Shown: positions 32,073 to 43,551 of the stretch, piece after piece | How positions within the stretch are numbered: position 1 is the stretch's first letter | How the letters are laid out: each line of letters starts with the position of its first letter | NCBI RefSeq assembly: GCF_902167145.1 | Contig: NC_050104.1 | Span: 1,860,001-1,924,000, forward strand | Direction: 5' to 3' | DNA: 64,000 nt | DNA from: Zea mays | Lineage: Eukaryota > Streptophyta > Magnoliopsida > Poales > Poaceae | Notes under the pieces: model-generated | What the model was told of the DNA's origin: nothing | Seen by the model: only the letters and a program-made list of their open reading frames with translations | Database searches by the model: none | Program-made: the position numbers and the translations under genes

Positions 32073-35000
32073 ATGGAGGACCGTGAGTGGATGTACACGG
32101 GTCGTGTAGGAAGGAATGATGTCACCCCTGAATGGATTAGAAAGACCGATGATTTCGTGGAATGGGCGTATGGCGAAGCTACTAAAGGAGCAAGTCTAGT
32201 CCCATGTCCGTGCAGCAAATGTGTTAACCGGAAAAGAAAATAAAGAAGTCCATGGTATAACATATTTCAAAGAATGGATTTACGCCGAGCTATACTCGGT
32301 GGATCTTTCATGGTGAAGCGCATCGTACGAGAGAGGAGGTGCTGAGACAACGCGTCAAGGATTATGATGCCGATGTGGGGGTAGCGGATATGTTGAACGA
32401 CTATCACGAGGCATAGTACGCCGGAGGATGTACGGATGACGAGCCAGAGCCGACTGCAAAGGCGTTCTACGACATGTTTGACGCGGCACAAAAGCCCCTT
32501 CACGACCAGACAAAGGTTTCTCAACTGGATGCCATTGGGCGTGTAATGGCGTTCAAGTCGCAGTACAACATGAGTCAAGACACATTCTATGGCTTGTTGA
32601 CGGTTATTGGGAGCCTGCTTCTGGAGGATCACGTTCTACCAAAGAGCATGTACGAGGCACAAAAACTCCTTCGTGCACTCAAGATGACGTATGAGCAGAT
32701 TCATGCTTGTCTGAAGGGCTGCGTGCTATTTAGGAAAGAATACGCGGAGGCAAAGTACTGTCCCAAGTGGAAATCGTCTAGGTTCATGGAGGTAGACTCT
32801 GGTGATGGACAGAAGAGGCAGCTCGACATCCCCTTGACAATCCTACGACACCTTCCGTTCATACCAAGGATCCAGCGTCTATATATGACAGAGGAATCCG
32901 TGAAACAGATGACATGGCACAAAAATGGAAAACGATACAATCCTGACAAGATGGTGCACGCATCCGATGGTGAAGCATGGAAACACTTTGATGCCATTCA
33001 CCGTGAGAAAGCCAAAGAGGCTCGTAATGTACGTGTTGCGCTAACCACAGATGGGTTCAATCCCTATGGAATGAGCGCTGCCCCGTACACATGTTGGCCC
33101 TTGTTTGTTATCCCAATCAATCTCCCCCCTGGTGTGTGCTTTCAAAGGCAGAATATATTCGTGTCGTTGATAATTCCCGGACACCCGGAGAATAAAATGG
33201 GCGTGTACATGGAGCCTTTGATTGATGAATTGGTACGTGCCTGGGAGGAAGTAGTATGGACGTATGACTGAGCTACGAAGACAAACTTCAGAAAGCATGT
33301 TTGGTACCAATACTCCATGTATGACTTACCGGCGTATGGGCTATTCTACGCCTGGTGTGTTCACGGTAAGTTCCCATGCCCAGTTTGCAAGGAAGCTCTT
33401 AGGTTCATTTGGTTGAAAAAGGGTGGCAAATATTCGTCCTTCGATAAACATTGACAATTTCTCCCTCCTGACCATCCATTCCGCCTAGACATCAAGAACT
33501 TTACAAAAGGTGTCGTAGTGATAGACCGTCCACCTGCAATGATGACTGGTGCTAAAATTTGTCAACAGATAGATGGGCTCGTGGCCAATATAGAAGGTGG
33601 TTTTGTGGGATATGGTGAGCATCATATGTGGACACATAAGTCTGGCTTGACTCGGCTCCCCTATTATGACGACCTGCTCCTTCCACACAACATTGACGTG
33701 ATGCACACTGAAAAGAATGTTGCCGAGGCACTTTGGGCAACAATTATGGACATTCCTAATAAGTCAAAGGATAACGTAAAGGCACGAGTGGATCTGGCAG
33801 CGTTATGTGATAGACCAAACCAAGAGATGAAGTCGCCAAGTGGTGGAAAGACATGGAGAAGGCCTAAGGCCGATTTCGTCCTAAGCAGGGCCCAGAGGAA
33901 GGAAGTACTTCAGTGGATCAAGATGTTGATGTTCCCTGATGGGTATGCAGCTAACCTGAGTAGGGGTGTGAACTTATCTACTATGCGAGTCTTGGGGATG
34001 AAGAGTCATGACTTCCACATATCGATTGAACGGATTCTTCCTGCGATGGTTTGAGGCTATGTCCCTGAGCATGTCTGGCTAGCGCTTTCAGAGTTGAGCT
34101 ATTTCTTCCATCAGCTTTGTGCAAAAGAGTTATCTCGGACCGTGGTTGCAGACTTGGAAAGATTGGCACCTGTGTTACTGTGTAAGCTTGAGAAGATATT
34201 TCCACCCGGCTTCTTCAATCCAATGCAGCATTTGATTCTTCATCTCCCCTATGAGGCACGAATGGGGGGCCCGTGCAGGGAGTTGGTGCTATCCAATCGA
34301 GAGATGTCTAAATACTATTCGAAAGAAATGTAGAAATAAATGCAAAATCGAGGCTTCCATTGCAGAGGCATACATTCTAGAGGAGGTGTCAAAATTCACA
34401 ACAACTTATTATGGTGACAAACTGCCGAGCGTGCATAATCCACCCCCTCGTTACAATGATGGCGGCAATGAATCAAACCTTAGCATATTTCGAGGCCAAC
34501 TTGGAAGTGCAAGTGGCTCGACCACCAAGACCCTGACACATGAAGAGTGGCGGCATATCATGCTATATGTATTGACCAACCTTGAAGAGGTGACGCCATA
34601 CATGGAACCGTTTCTTCATGAATTCTGGCGTCGATCAAGGGACCCCACTTCATAGGAATATGACACTCTTCTTAGAAAGGGTGCGAGAAATGGATTGTCC
34701 GATTTCATTTTCTGGTTCAAACGTAAGGTACGTGCTTAATTTGTCAAAGAGATCCGTCTATGAACTTAATTTAGCGTCTTTTAACTTGCGAATACTTGCA
34801 GGGCCAAAGAGATCCGTCTGAGTGCCGAGTTTAGACAAGTAGCCAACGACTTTGCTTATAGGGTGAAGAAATATTCTGGGTATGACGTCAATGGATACCG
34901 TTTTCGCACAACAAACTACGACCAAAGTCAGCCCAATCGGAAAACAACGTGTTCTGGAGTCTTTACGCCCGGCCTTGACGATGTCGATTATTTTGGACGA

Positions 35001-35582
35001 ATCGAAGAAATATATGAGCTCAATTTTTATGGTTCCAAACCTCTTACTCCAGTGATATTCAAATGTCATTAGTTTGACCCTCAAGTGACGAGACGGACAC
35101 ATTCTAATCTTAGGATAGTCAAAATTCGACAAGATTCCACCTTACCAGGAGACGATGTCTATATCGTGGCCCAACAGGCCACACAAGTGTATTATCTCCC
35201 ATATGCGTGCTAAACGAAAGAACATCTTAAGGGTTGGGATGTTGTGTATAAGGTATCGCCGCACGGGAGATTACCTGTTCCTAACGATGAAGATTATAAC
35301 TTAGACCCGGACACATATGATGGAGAGTTCTTCTAAGAAGATGGGCTAGAAGGGCGATTTGAGATAGACTTAACCGAAGCTATCGAAATGGACGTAGATA
35401 ATGAAATGGTTGTTGATGAGGAGGATGATGAGGTGCAAAATGATAATGACTTAGTAATCCTTGAAGGCAATGACATTAATGACGAACTTGCGCCTTCCGA
35501 TGGTGTTGACTATGAAATGGTTGATAGTGATGATGAGAGTTATGATCCGGCTAACCCCGACACATATGAAGATTATTTTTAA
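32073..35582 (+). pseudogene. TNP2/TNPD-type CACTA transposase, decayed
   Basis: ATG at 32073 opens a transposase-associated N-terminal domain (W-M-Y, then C-P-C-S-K-C near 32205-32222). The frame then shifts, and the TNP2 catalytic region follows (32474-33271 and 33518-34054), with D-G-F-N-P-Y-G-M near 33055, H-N-I-D-V-M-H-T-E-K-N near 33690, and a C-P-V-C motif near 33380. Next come a conserved C-terminal domain (F-H-Q-L-C-A-K, about 34110; Y-P-I-E-R-C, about 34283; Y-I-L-E-E-V-S) and a last region (N-G-Y-R-F-R-T, about 34890; S-G-V-F-T-P-G-L-D). A GT-AG intron probably spans 34728-34801. In-frame stops include 32414, 33269, 33452, 34052, 35070, 35211 and 35334. The acidic tail ends at 35582. 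Confidence 0.9.
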
Positions 35583-35684
35583 TCGATGTAATGATATATG
35601 ACTTTTTATTTCGCACCTGTTTTTAAATACATATTTTTATATGTGCTTATTTGTTTACTCTTAATTGTAGGTTTTTGGACAAAT

Positions 35685-37662
35685 ATGGTGGGCGGTTGGC
35701 TGAGGAGGAGGAGGGGGAGGAGGAGCAGGACGGCGGATGAGGCAGAGCAGGACGAGACACAGCAGGCGGTGCAACAGGACAACCTTGTCCAGCAGCAGGC
35801 GGTGCAGCAGGATGACGACGACCAACAGCAGGACGACGACGAAGCTCAGGAGACAGCCTCAGGTTCTGGCGCCTCGGATTCGAGGAGCGTCTACCTGCGA
35901 GGTCCCGCGAGTCTCCCTCAGCGTCCCATACTTCGGGACAGGCGGCCGCTGATTCGGTCGGATGGGGAGAGGCATGTAACTTTATGTTCTTCATTCTTGT
36001 TCATATTATGTGTTCAAAATCATAATATAAACTAATACTTTTTATTTATCACTTGGACAGGTCTTGGACGGTCGTGGATTATGCTGGGGGTCATCGTCGC
36101 AACCCCAATGGCATCCTCGGCCTGCTGTGCAGGGAACATTTCCCTGGATTGGTTGAGTATGCGCGGAGTGACGGGCCCAGCCTACAGCTTCGACCACTAC
36201 GCCGTTGCCCTCGATCCAGTAGACCGGGACGACCGGGAATTCAATAACAAGGCGGAGCAGGTGAAGCAAGAGCTGTGGGTAAGTCTTAGTATAATGTAAA
36301 ATATGTCGCATTCATTGCAAATTCTTGAAATAATGTATGGATACATTGTTTTTGTATGCAGGATTTCTTCAGATGCGAGGCTGGATATGAGGCTAGAGCG
36401 GATGTGGTGGCCACCACGAGCTGTAAGAAGCTCGTCGTGAACATGCACTATGAGGCCCGAATCTAGGCCATCGGCTCCGTCGTTGGGGAGAAGGTGACCA
36501 AGCAACAAGCCCGAACCATGTCGTTGACCAGGGACCAGTACCTGCAGGTAAAGTCATGCATGTTTGGTACCAGTACTCTATGCATGAATTTTATTTTATC
36601 TTCTCATATGCACTTTACGTGTTTACTTTGTAGATGATTCCATATTGGTGCGCCACACATCCTTTGTGCTGGGAGCACATGGTGGATAGGTGGTGCTCGC
36701 CTGAGTGGGACGAGGCGCACAACGCTAGCCGAGAACGGCGTATGATGATGCAAGGTCCCTCCCACCACCAAGGCAGCCGGAGCCTAGGCCAATATGCAGA
36801 AGCATGGGTAAGCCCTCTTTTTTATTTAGGTATATAGCACTAGATTAGATATTATTTCTAACTATCTCGTTGGTTTTTTTGCAGTCGGCGTCACATGGTG
36901 GCCGACCTTGCTCCATCTTCTCGGTCTATGCTATGGCCCATAAGGGCAAGGCGACGTCCGACGTCACCTACAACCTGTATGACGGGCCCGAGGCCTACAA
37001 CAACCCCGCCGTCTACAGCCGCCTTCATGACTACACCGCCATGGCGCAGGAGGTCCATGGCCTAGAATATGATCCGAGCACCGAGCAGATCGACCCCAAT
37101 GTGCTTATGAGGGTCGGAGGAGGCAAGAGACATGGGCGGTACTGGATTGCCGACGGGGCAATCGACTCGTCCTCCACTCCCACTCTGTCTCAGGTGCGGG
37201 CAAGGAGCACGGGCTCGAGTCCAGCCATACGACCTCGGCTCGACAGCTCACAGCTTCGCATACCGCAACTCGAGGTTAGTGCTTCTGTAACTCGTCATTC
37301 CTTGAGTTATATACCTTCTCTTTGAGTTACTATAACGTTGGCTTGTAATATTACGGACCCAGCTAGAAGAAGAGAGGAGGGAACGCTTGGCAGAACAACA
37401 GAGGATGGCGGAGATGTTTCAATACATGCAGAGCCTTGGCGCCGCACAGGGTTTCGCTTCGCCACCTCCATTGTTCCCTACAATGGACCCTGCTCTATTC
37501 CATACTCCTGTGAGTATCAAAATTGTAGTTAGATGTTGGTAATGCATCTGGTATAACGCATGCAATCTCTTCTCTGTACAGGGCCAATCTGGGGCGGCAT
37601 CCAACAACCCTCATGAAGCGCCCAGCCCAACGCAGCACCAGTCCAACCGCCCACCTCAATGA
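35685..37662 (+). pseudogene. TNPA-like second gene of the CACTA element, seven exons
   Basis: Exons by GT-AG boundaries and open reading: 35685-35975, 36061-36278, 36362-36547, 36634-36807, 36885-37274, 37363-37509, 37582-37662 (TGA). The N-terminus is Arg-rich then Gln/Asp-rich. Later exons encode a Ptta/En/Spm plant transposase-like region (W-C-S-P-E-W near 36690, S-A-S-H-G-G-R near 36885, then Y-N-N-P-A-V-Y). A coiled-coil R-R-E-R-L-A-E-Q-Q-R-M-A-E-M is near 37378. In En/Spm the corresponding protein binds subterminal repeats. Lesions: a frame mismatch at the first junction, a one-base insertion near 36160, and TAG 36464 where consensus would be Gln. Confidence 0.78.
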
Positions 37663-37904
37663 GAATTATGTTTTTAGTATTCAGACTACAAAACTTCTGT
37701 TGAATACTTATATCAGAGCTTGAGACTTATGTGTTGATACTTCTGAACTTGTGTTGATACTATTTTTTTTGAGAACTTGTATATTAATGTTTGTGTTGCA
37801 TATTTATGTCTGTGATGATATCTGTGATGTATATATGTGATATCTATGATGTATCTTTTGTTTGTTTGGATGGAATAGGAAAAACAAATAAAAAGGTGTG
37901 TACT

Positions 37905-38440
37905 GGTCACTTTGCCGAGTGTTATACTCGGCAAAGAGGGGCTTTGCCGAGTGTCAGGACCATAGCACTCGACAAAGAACCAAGACCTGGGCACCGGTAT
38001 AGGTTCTTTGCCGAGTGTAGTGGCCCTGGCACTCGGCAAAGAGACACGCTTTGCCGAGTGCCATATAAAGCACTCGGCAAAGAACCTGACATGGGGACCC
38101 GCTGACGGATTTTTTGTCGAGTGCTGGACGGCAGACACTCGGCAAAGAGGTAACTTATTTGCCGAGTGTATTAGGAGACACTCGGCAAAGGTAACTCCTT
38201 TGCCGAGTGTCACCTAGGACACTCGGCAAAGACGCCGTCTCCGTCAACCCGGCGCCGTGACGGTGGCTTTTCTTTGCCGAGTACTGCCTGGCACTCGGCA
38301 AAATCTGTGCCGAGTGTCCAAAAAAGTAGTTGGCAAAGAAGGCTTTGCTGATGTACTGTTCGTCGAGCCCTTTTTGCCGAGTGCGACACTCAGCAAAGCC
38401 TATACCGAGTGTTTTTCAGGCTTTGCCGATTCCGGTAGTG
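37905..38440. repeat. Right subterminal and terminal repeats of the CACTA element
   Basis: At least eight pairs of TTTGCCGAGTG and CACTCGGCAAAG in inverted arrangement around short loops, ending in the terminal CCGATTCCGGTAGTG. Density is as at the left end. Confidence 0.88.
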
Positions 38441-39715
38441 TATATGCTGTTGATCTTAAAACGGTAATGAAACTGCGAGAGTTAGTGGGCATAAGTGATG
38501 GGTCAATTTGCAGTGGAGAAAGGCCAGTTTGACGCCTGCTCTCCCGCCCGCCGCCTGCCCAAAAACCTCAGCCTCTGAGATGGTTGCATGCAAGCTTTCT
38601 GAGAAAGCATGCAGCTGACCACTCTATGGTCATCTATGCAACTGATGCGTTCAAAGAATCTAGACCTGCATGTTAATGAGTCCTTATTGGATTGACTAAT
38701 TAAAGCAAATATCGGGGAGGAGGAAACAGAATACGTACCTATATATAGCACTGCTTTTTTGCTTCAGAATACGTACCTAGAGAAGAGCCATATCCAAATT
38801 TGTTTAGACAACGTAGGGCGCCCAAGTTTTGAGTGCGCAAAGAACTGGAAACACGTGCATGGAGGACGGTCGACTACGAAACGAAGCTGTGCACCGCCAC
38901 CCACACACCTCCCACCGGCAAAAGCTTCCTTGATGCAGCTAGTAGACATGTTTTAGCAGTCAGCAAATACAGTATAAATAAAAAAAAGGAGATGGATTAT
39001 CACGGTTGGTGTCGGAGATGGGAGAGCTTTTAAGAATGCATTTGGTTGCGCGACAGGTGGAGATAGGCAGGACAGAGACGTACTCTAGCGTATTTCAAGT
39101 AACAACTGGAAACAATACTAGCTGAGATAATACTGTCATAACGCAATACTGGGATAATACTGTCATAATCCCTGATCCTGAACTAAACAACTTTATTTAA
39201 GAGATCGTTTTATCCTATCGCGTTCTCAATCAAAGACACCCTAAAAAGATGATGAAGGACGCACTATTCAGGCTCGTGTTTTTTGAGCACTGCACATACC
39301 CAATTGTCTTGTGAGAGATGTGGCGTATTTTTCAGAAAAAAAATGTTTGCTTGGCTCGGACGAGGAGAGAGAGGCAGAGCTTTTAGGTACGGTGCCGGTT
39401 TATTGGAGATGCATGTCTGGTCGACGACGTACCTAAATAAGCACATTGCTGTTCGTGGCCTGGTAGGTAATTAGGCCAGCCTCTAACAACTTCAACTACT
39501 ACGAGCGCGCTCTAGCTAGTGTGCTTAGTGGCCTCCACGTCGGCAAAAGCGTATTACTCTGGCTAGTAGCACCATTAACGTGCTCCAAATGCACGCTCAT
39601 GGTTTCCAGTGACGACAGGCGTGCGTGCATGTGTTATCTTATTGTTCTTAGGTGTCCTAAATTGATCTGTATAGTACTCTATCCGTCTCAAAGTATAATT
39701 TATTTAGACTAATAA
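38441..39715. other. No gene seen
   Basis: Mixed unique sequence. About 39030-39245 has ends that are weakly inverted (GCATTTGGTTGCG versus CGCGTTCTCAATCAAAGACACC) and direct repeats GATAATACTGTCATAA. It could be a worn Tourist-type MITE but I see no target duplication. Confidence 0.35.
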
Positions 39716-40382
39716 TAGGGCCGTTCCTAACTTTTTTTAGAGGCCTCGTGCGAAATCTGAAATGGAGGCACACTATCCACACACAATATATATAATATTC
39801 AACATTTATAAGACGACAAATATAAAATATAGCAAAAACACATACTTGTTATCTGATGTCATTAAAAATATCTTCTAACATTTTGTGATACAAACCATCA
39901 CTTATACCATTAAGATCAATCTCATCCAACAACTTCTTTTAGATACATATAATCGCCAAACCATTTAACCTCTCTTAAGTCATTGTTGACCTTAAATAGT
40001 TCAAAAAATATTTTAATTTTAAAAATCTTCTCTCCGTCGATGCAACCATCATGTGTATAGTAAATAATACTCTCTCTGTATCAAAATAGAATTTATTTTG
40101 CTTCTCTAGTTGATTCCTCATCATCTAGTTGAATATAGACATAAAAATCAAGAGTTAAAACAAATACTATTTTGGAACGAAAGGAATATTAGATAAGTAA
40201 TTGAGACATTAGTTTAACAATATAAACGAAACTGATCGATAGTGCATCGCTCTTGCTTATTTATGTCTAGGGTAGATATGCTTAGCGGGAAAAAAGTGCT
40301 AACGTCAAGTGGCCAGAGAGCCCCTCTATTTTTGGAGGCCCGGTGCGGCCGCACCCGCCGCACCCCCTCAGGGCCGGCCGTG
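39716..40382 (-). mobile_element. hAT-type transposon relic
   Basis: On the minus strand 39840-40060 encodes a hAT C-terminal dimerisation segment: T-E-R-R-F-L-K-L-K, N-Y-L-R-S-T-M, E-R-L-N-G-L-A, then L-L-D-E-I-D-L. Two TAA codons interrupt it, one where family consensus has Gln. Weak inverted ends (TAGGGCCGTTCCT at 39716; AGGGCCGGCCGTG ending 40382) match about 10 of 15 positions. No clear 8-bp duplication. Confidence 0.65.
40070..40187. mobile_element. Stowaway-like MITE nested in the hAT relic
   Basis: CTCTCTCTGTATCAAAATAG at the left is inverted relative to CTATTTTGGAACGAAAGGAATA at the right, resembling the CTCCCTCCGT Stowaway consensus. TA flanks the left end. About 118 bp with no coding sequence. 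Confidence 0.5.
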
Positions 40383-40861
40383 ATAACATATTCATTAACT
40401 ATCATATGAATATAGTGTCCCAAATTAATCTGTATAGTACTCCATCCACCATCAGAGCTATCGTTACAGCCAGTTAGAAACTGACTCCATCAGTGACGAC
40501 GACTGTTACTAGCTGACAGTCATTACAGCTCGCCCGTTACTAGTCATAACACAGGAAACGACAGTAATGGACGGTCATCACTCTAGGCGAAATGTGTAAC
40601 CGTTAGGAAGAAATATTCGGACCAAGGTCCGATCTACCACGGCCATGGCCCGGCCGACGGCACGCGCGCGTGTTGCAGTCCTGCATCCTTTTCTCAGCTT
40701 CTCAATAGATGCACCAACGGTCCACCTATTTAAGTTGAGTGAATTATCCCTTGAACTTCCGATATGGTACTAAAGTACTAGTACACCGTGGCATTAAAGT
40801 GGGCCTCTAACATTGACTATTATTGAATATTAATATGAGTCAGGCCTACATTAATTCAACA

Positions 40862-40872
40862 ATCCCCACCAA
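40862..40872 (-). other. Polypurine tract and LTR start of the copia element
   Basis: The minus strand reads TTTGGTGGGGAT followed by TGTTGAATTAATG, the usual copia arrangement of a GGTGGGG primer next to an LTR starting TGTTG. This fixes the inner edge of the 3' LTR at 40861. Confidence 0.72.
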
Positions 40873-41400
40873 ATGCTAAGTCAGACTAAAATGCTCTCAT
40901 CATCTCAAACGTTTGATATACTGGTGTTTCGATGGAGACCGTTAAGTTGAACATTCCACCTAGAATCTAGACTACACTTGATCACAACTGCACAATGGAC
41001 TAGGCCTTGAATTGACAGTTTTGCGTGGAATAAGTTTCATCTAAACTCTTTACCAGTACTAGGTTGCCGAGCGCATCCCCTCTGGTTGGAGCATATAAGT
41101 CAAACTTTATAGCCTTTCATGGGTATCTAGAGACCACCCAGATCTCATAAACTGTGACTAGTAGTTAACACATATAGGTATGTTCCTCTAAAGATGTTCT
41201 GTAGGACAACATATTTGCTTCACAAAGCCACTTGGAACATATTAAGGTGTAAACAACATCCTACCTTATAGTAAGGAAAGATGTGCATCTGAAACGAACC
41301 TTATTAAGGGTCTTTCCTCTCAGTCTACTACTAGCTTGTTTCACCATTCTAATCCACGGGATCTCCGATCACATAGAACAAGTTACCACTATGATAAACT

Positions 41401-43551
41401 TTAGGTGGGTCTCAGGCCCATCTCACTCGATGCACTATCTATCACATTACGTGATAACCCCTTAGTAAATTGATCTGCCAGATTTTTAGACGTATGGACA
41501 TAGTCCAACGCTATTACTCCGGAGTTTCTCAATTTCCTAACAGATTTTAAACGCCTCTTTATGTGCCTTGTCGACTTCATATTATCCTTAGAACTGTTTA
41601 TCTTGATTACCACAGTCTGATTATCACAGTTCATAGAAATAGTCGGCACAGGTTTTTCAACCACCAGTAAATCCATAAGGAGTTCATGAAGCCACCCGGC
41701 CTCAACTGAAGCGGTATCTAATATTGTGAGTTCTGCTTCCATAGTCGACCTCGTTAAGATGGTCTGCTTGCAAGACTTCCATGAAACAGCACCACCTCCA
41801 AGTGAAAACACATATCCACTTGTGGAATATATCTCATCAGCATCAGATATCCAATTTGCATCACAATAACCCTCCAGTACTGTTGGGTACCCGGTATAAT
41901 GGATGCCTAAACTCATAGTACCTTTTAGATAGCGCAGAACTCTCTCAAGAGCATGCCAGTGATCATCTCCCGGATTTGAAACAAACCGGCTAAGTTTGCT
42001 CACAGCAAACGAGATGTCAGGCCACGTAGCGCTAGCTAAGTACATGAGTGAATCAATTATTTGGGAATATCTCAATTGATCCCTACATGTCCTTCGATTT
42101 TTCTTCAAAAGCTTACTAGGATCATAAGGTGTTGGAGCAGATTCACATTCGCTATAACCAAAGCGAATTAAAACCTTTTTCACAAAATGGGATTGCACAG
42201 GTGTGATCCCACCATTACCTTCTCTCAATAGCTTAATGTTAAGAATAACATCAGCTTCTCACAAATCTTTCATTTAAAAATTATTGGATAGAAAGTATTT
42301 TGTCTCTTTAATCACATCAAGACTCGTCCCTAAGATTAGAATGTCATTAACATACATGCATAAAGTTACTCCCTCGCCCCCACCATACCGATAGTATACA
42401 CATTTGTTTTCTTCGTTCACAACAAAGCCGGCAGAAGTCAAAGTTCTATCGAACTTTTCATGTCATTGCTTAGGTGCTTGTTTTAGGCCATATAAAGATT
42501 TCAATAACTTACAAACCATGCCTTCTTGAACGTTTGCTACAAACCCAGCTGGTTGCTCCATGTAGATTTCCTCATCTAGCTCTCCATTTAGGAATGTTGT
42601 CTTAACATCCATTTGATGGACGAGGAGACCATGAGAGGCAGCCAGTGAAAGTAGCACACGAATTGTGGTCAATCGGGCCACAGGTGAATAAGTATCAAAG
42701 AAATCATCACCTTCTTTCTATGAATAACCTTTAATTACAAGCCTCGCCTTGTACCTTTCAATAGTACTATCAGGCCTAAGCTTTTTCTTGAACACCCATT
42801 TACTCCCAATGGGCTTACACCCATAAGGATGCTCAACGACCTCCCAAGTTGCATTAGACATAATAGAATCCATCTCACTTCTTATTGCTTCCTTCCAAAA
42901 GTTAGCATCAGGAGAGGAATATGCCTCTTCAATGGCACTTGGGGTGTCATCCACAAGATATACAATGTGATCATCACCAAAGGACTTTGCAATCCTTGGT
43001 CTCTTACTCTTTCGAGTTGATACATTGTCATCTTCCACAGGATTATGTATATGGGATTCCTTAGTGTGTTCTACCGGAATAAAATACTCATGGGGTATCG
43101 TTGGTTCATCACTAGACGTACCATGTGTAGCTTTCATGGGATATTTATCCTCAAAGAACGTAGCATCTCTGGACTCCATAATAGTACCAACCAACATGTT
43201 CAGTACTCCAGAGTTTATAATTAAGAACCTATATCTAATGTTGTGAAAATCATACCTAAGGAAAACACAATCAACAATTTTCGGTCCTAATTTGCGCTTC
43301 TTGTTAATTGACACATTCAATTTAGCCAAACAACCCCAGGTGCGCAAATAGGAGATATTTAATTTCCTCTTTTCCCATTCCTCGGATGGTGTGATTTCTT
43401 TGTCCTTTGTGGGAACTTTATTCAGAACATGACACGCTGTCAAAATCGCCTCACCCCACCATTCCTTAGATAGTCTCGAAGTCTCTAACATGGCGTTAAC
43501 CAAATTAGTTAGAGTTCGGTTCTTTCTCTCAGTAACCCCATTGGATTGTGG
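41401..43551 (-). pseudogene. Copia integrase second half, reverse transcriptase and RNase H
   Basis: From the right: P-Q-S-N-G-V-T-E-R-K-N-R-T (catalytic E region, about 43550-43515); integrase tail; an acidic linker; the RT start with W-E-V-V-E-H-P and W-V-F-K-K-K-L (about 42850-42780); Q-M-D-V-K-T-T-F-L-N-G (about 42610); the catalytic box Y-V-N-D-I-L-I-L at about 42341-42360; and RNase H ending with [11 protein letters not shown] near 41470 and a terminal M-G-L-R-P-T. The first catalytic Asp of the usual Y-V-D-D box is Asn. Frames break near 42240-42460 and 42690-42717. Confidence 0.85.

Larger units (their letters stand above)
29781..38440 (+). mobile_element. CACTA (En/Spm-type) DNA transposon, 8.66 kb, both ends present
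   Basis: Left terminus CACTACCGGAATTCGGG (29781) and right terminus CCGATTCCGGTAGTG (38440) are inverted repeats. TAT flanks both sides (29778-29780, 38441-38443), the 3-bp duplication expected for CACTA elements. Both ends carry dense subterminal TTTGCCGAGTG and CACTCGGCAAAG motifs. The interior holds, in order, a 0.9-kb palindrome, a C-rich leader, a TNP2-type transposase and a TNPA-like multi-exon gene, all plus strand. Many nonsense changes make it a dead copy of an autonomous element. Confidence 0.94.

Noticed and set aside
39030..39245. Tourist-type MITE
   Set aside because: End complementarity is weak and no target duplication is visible.
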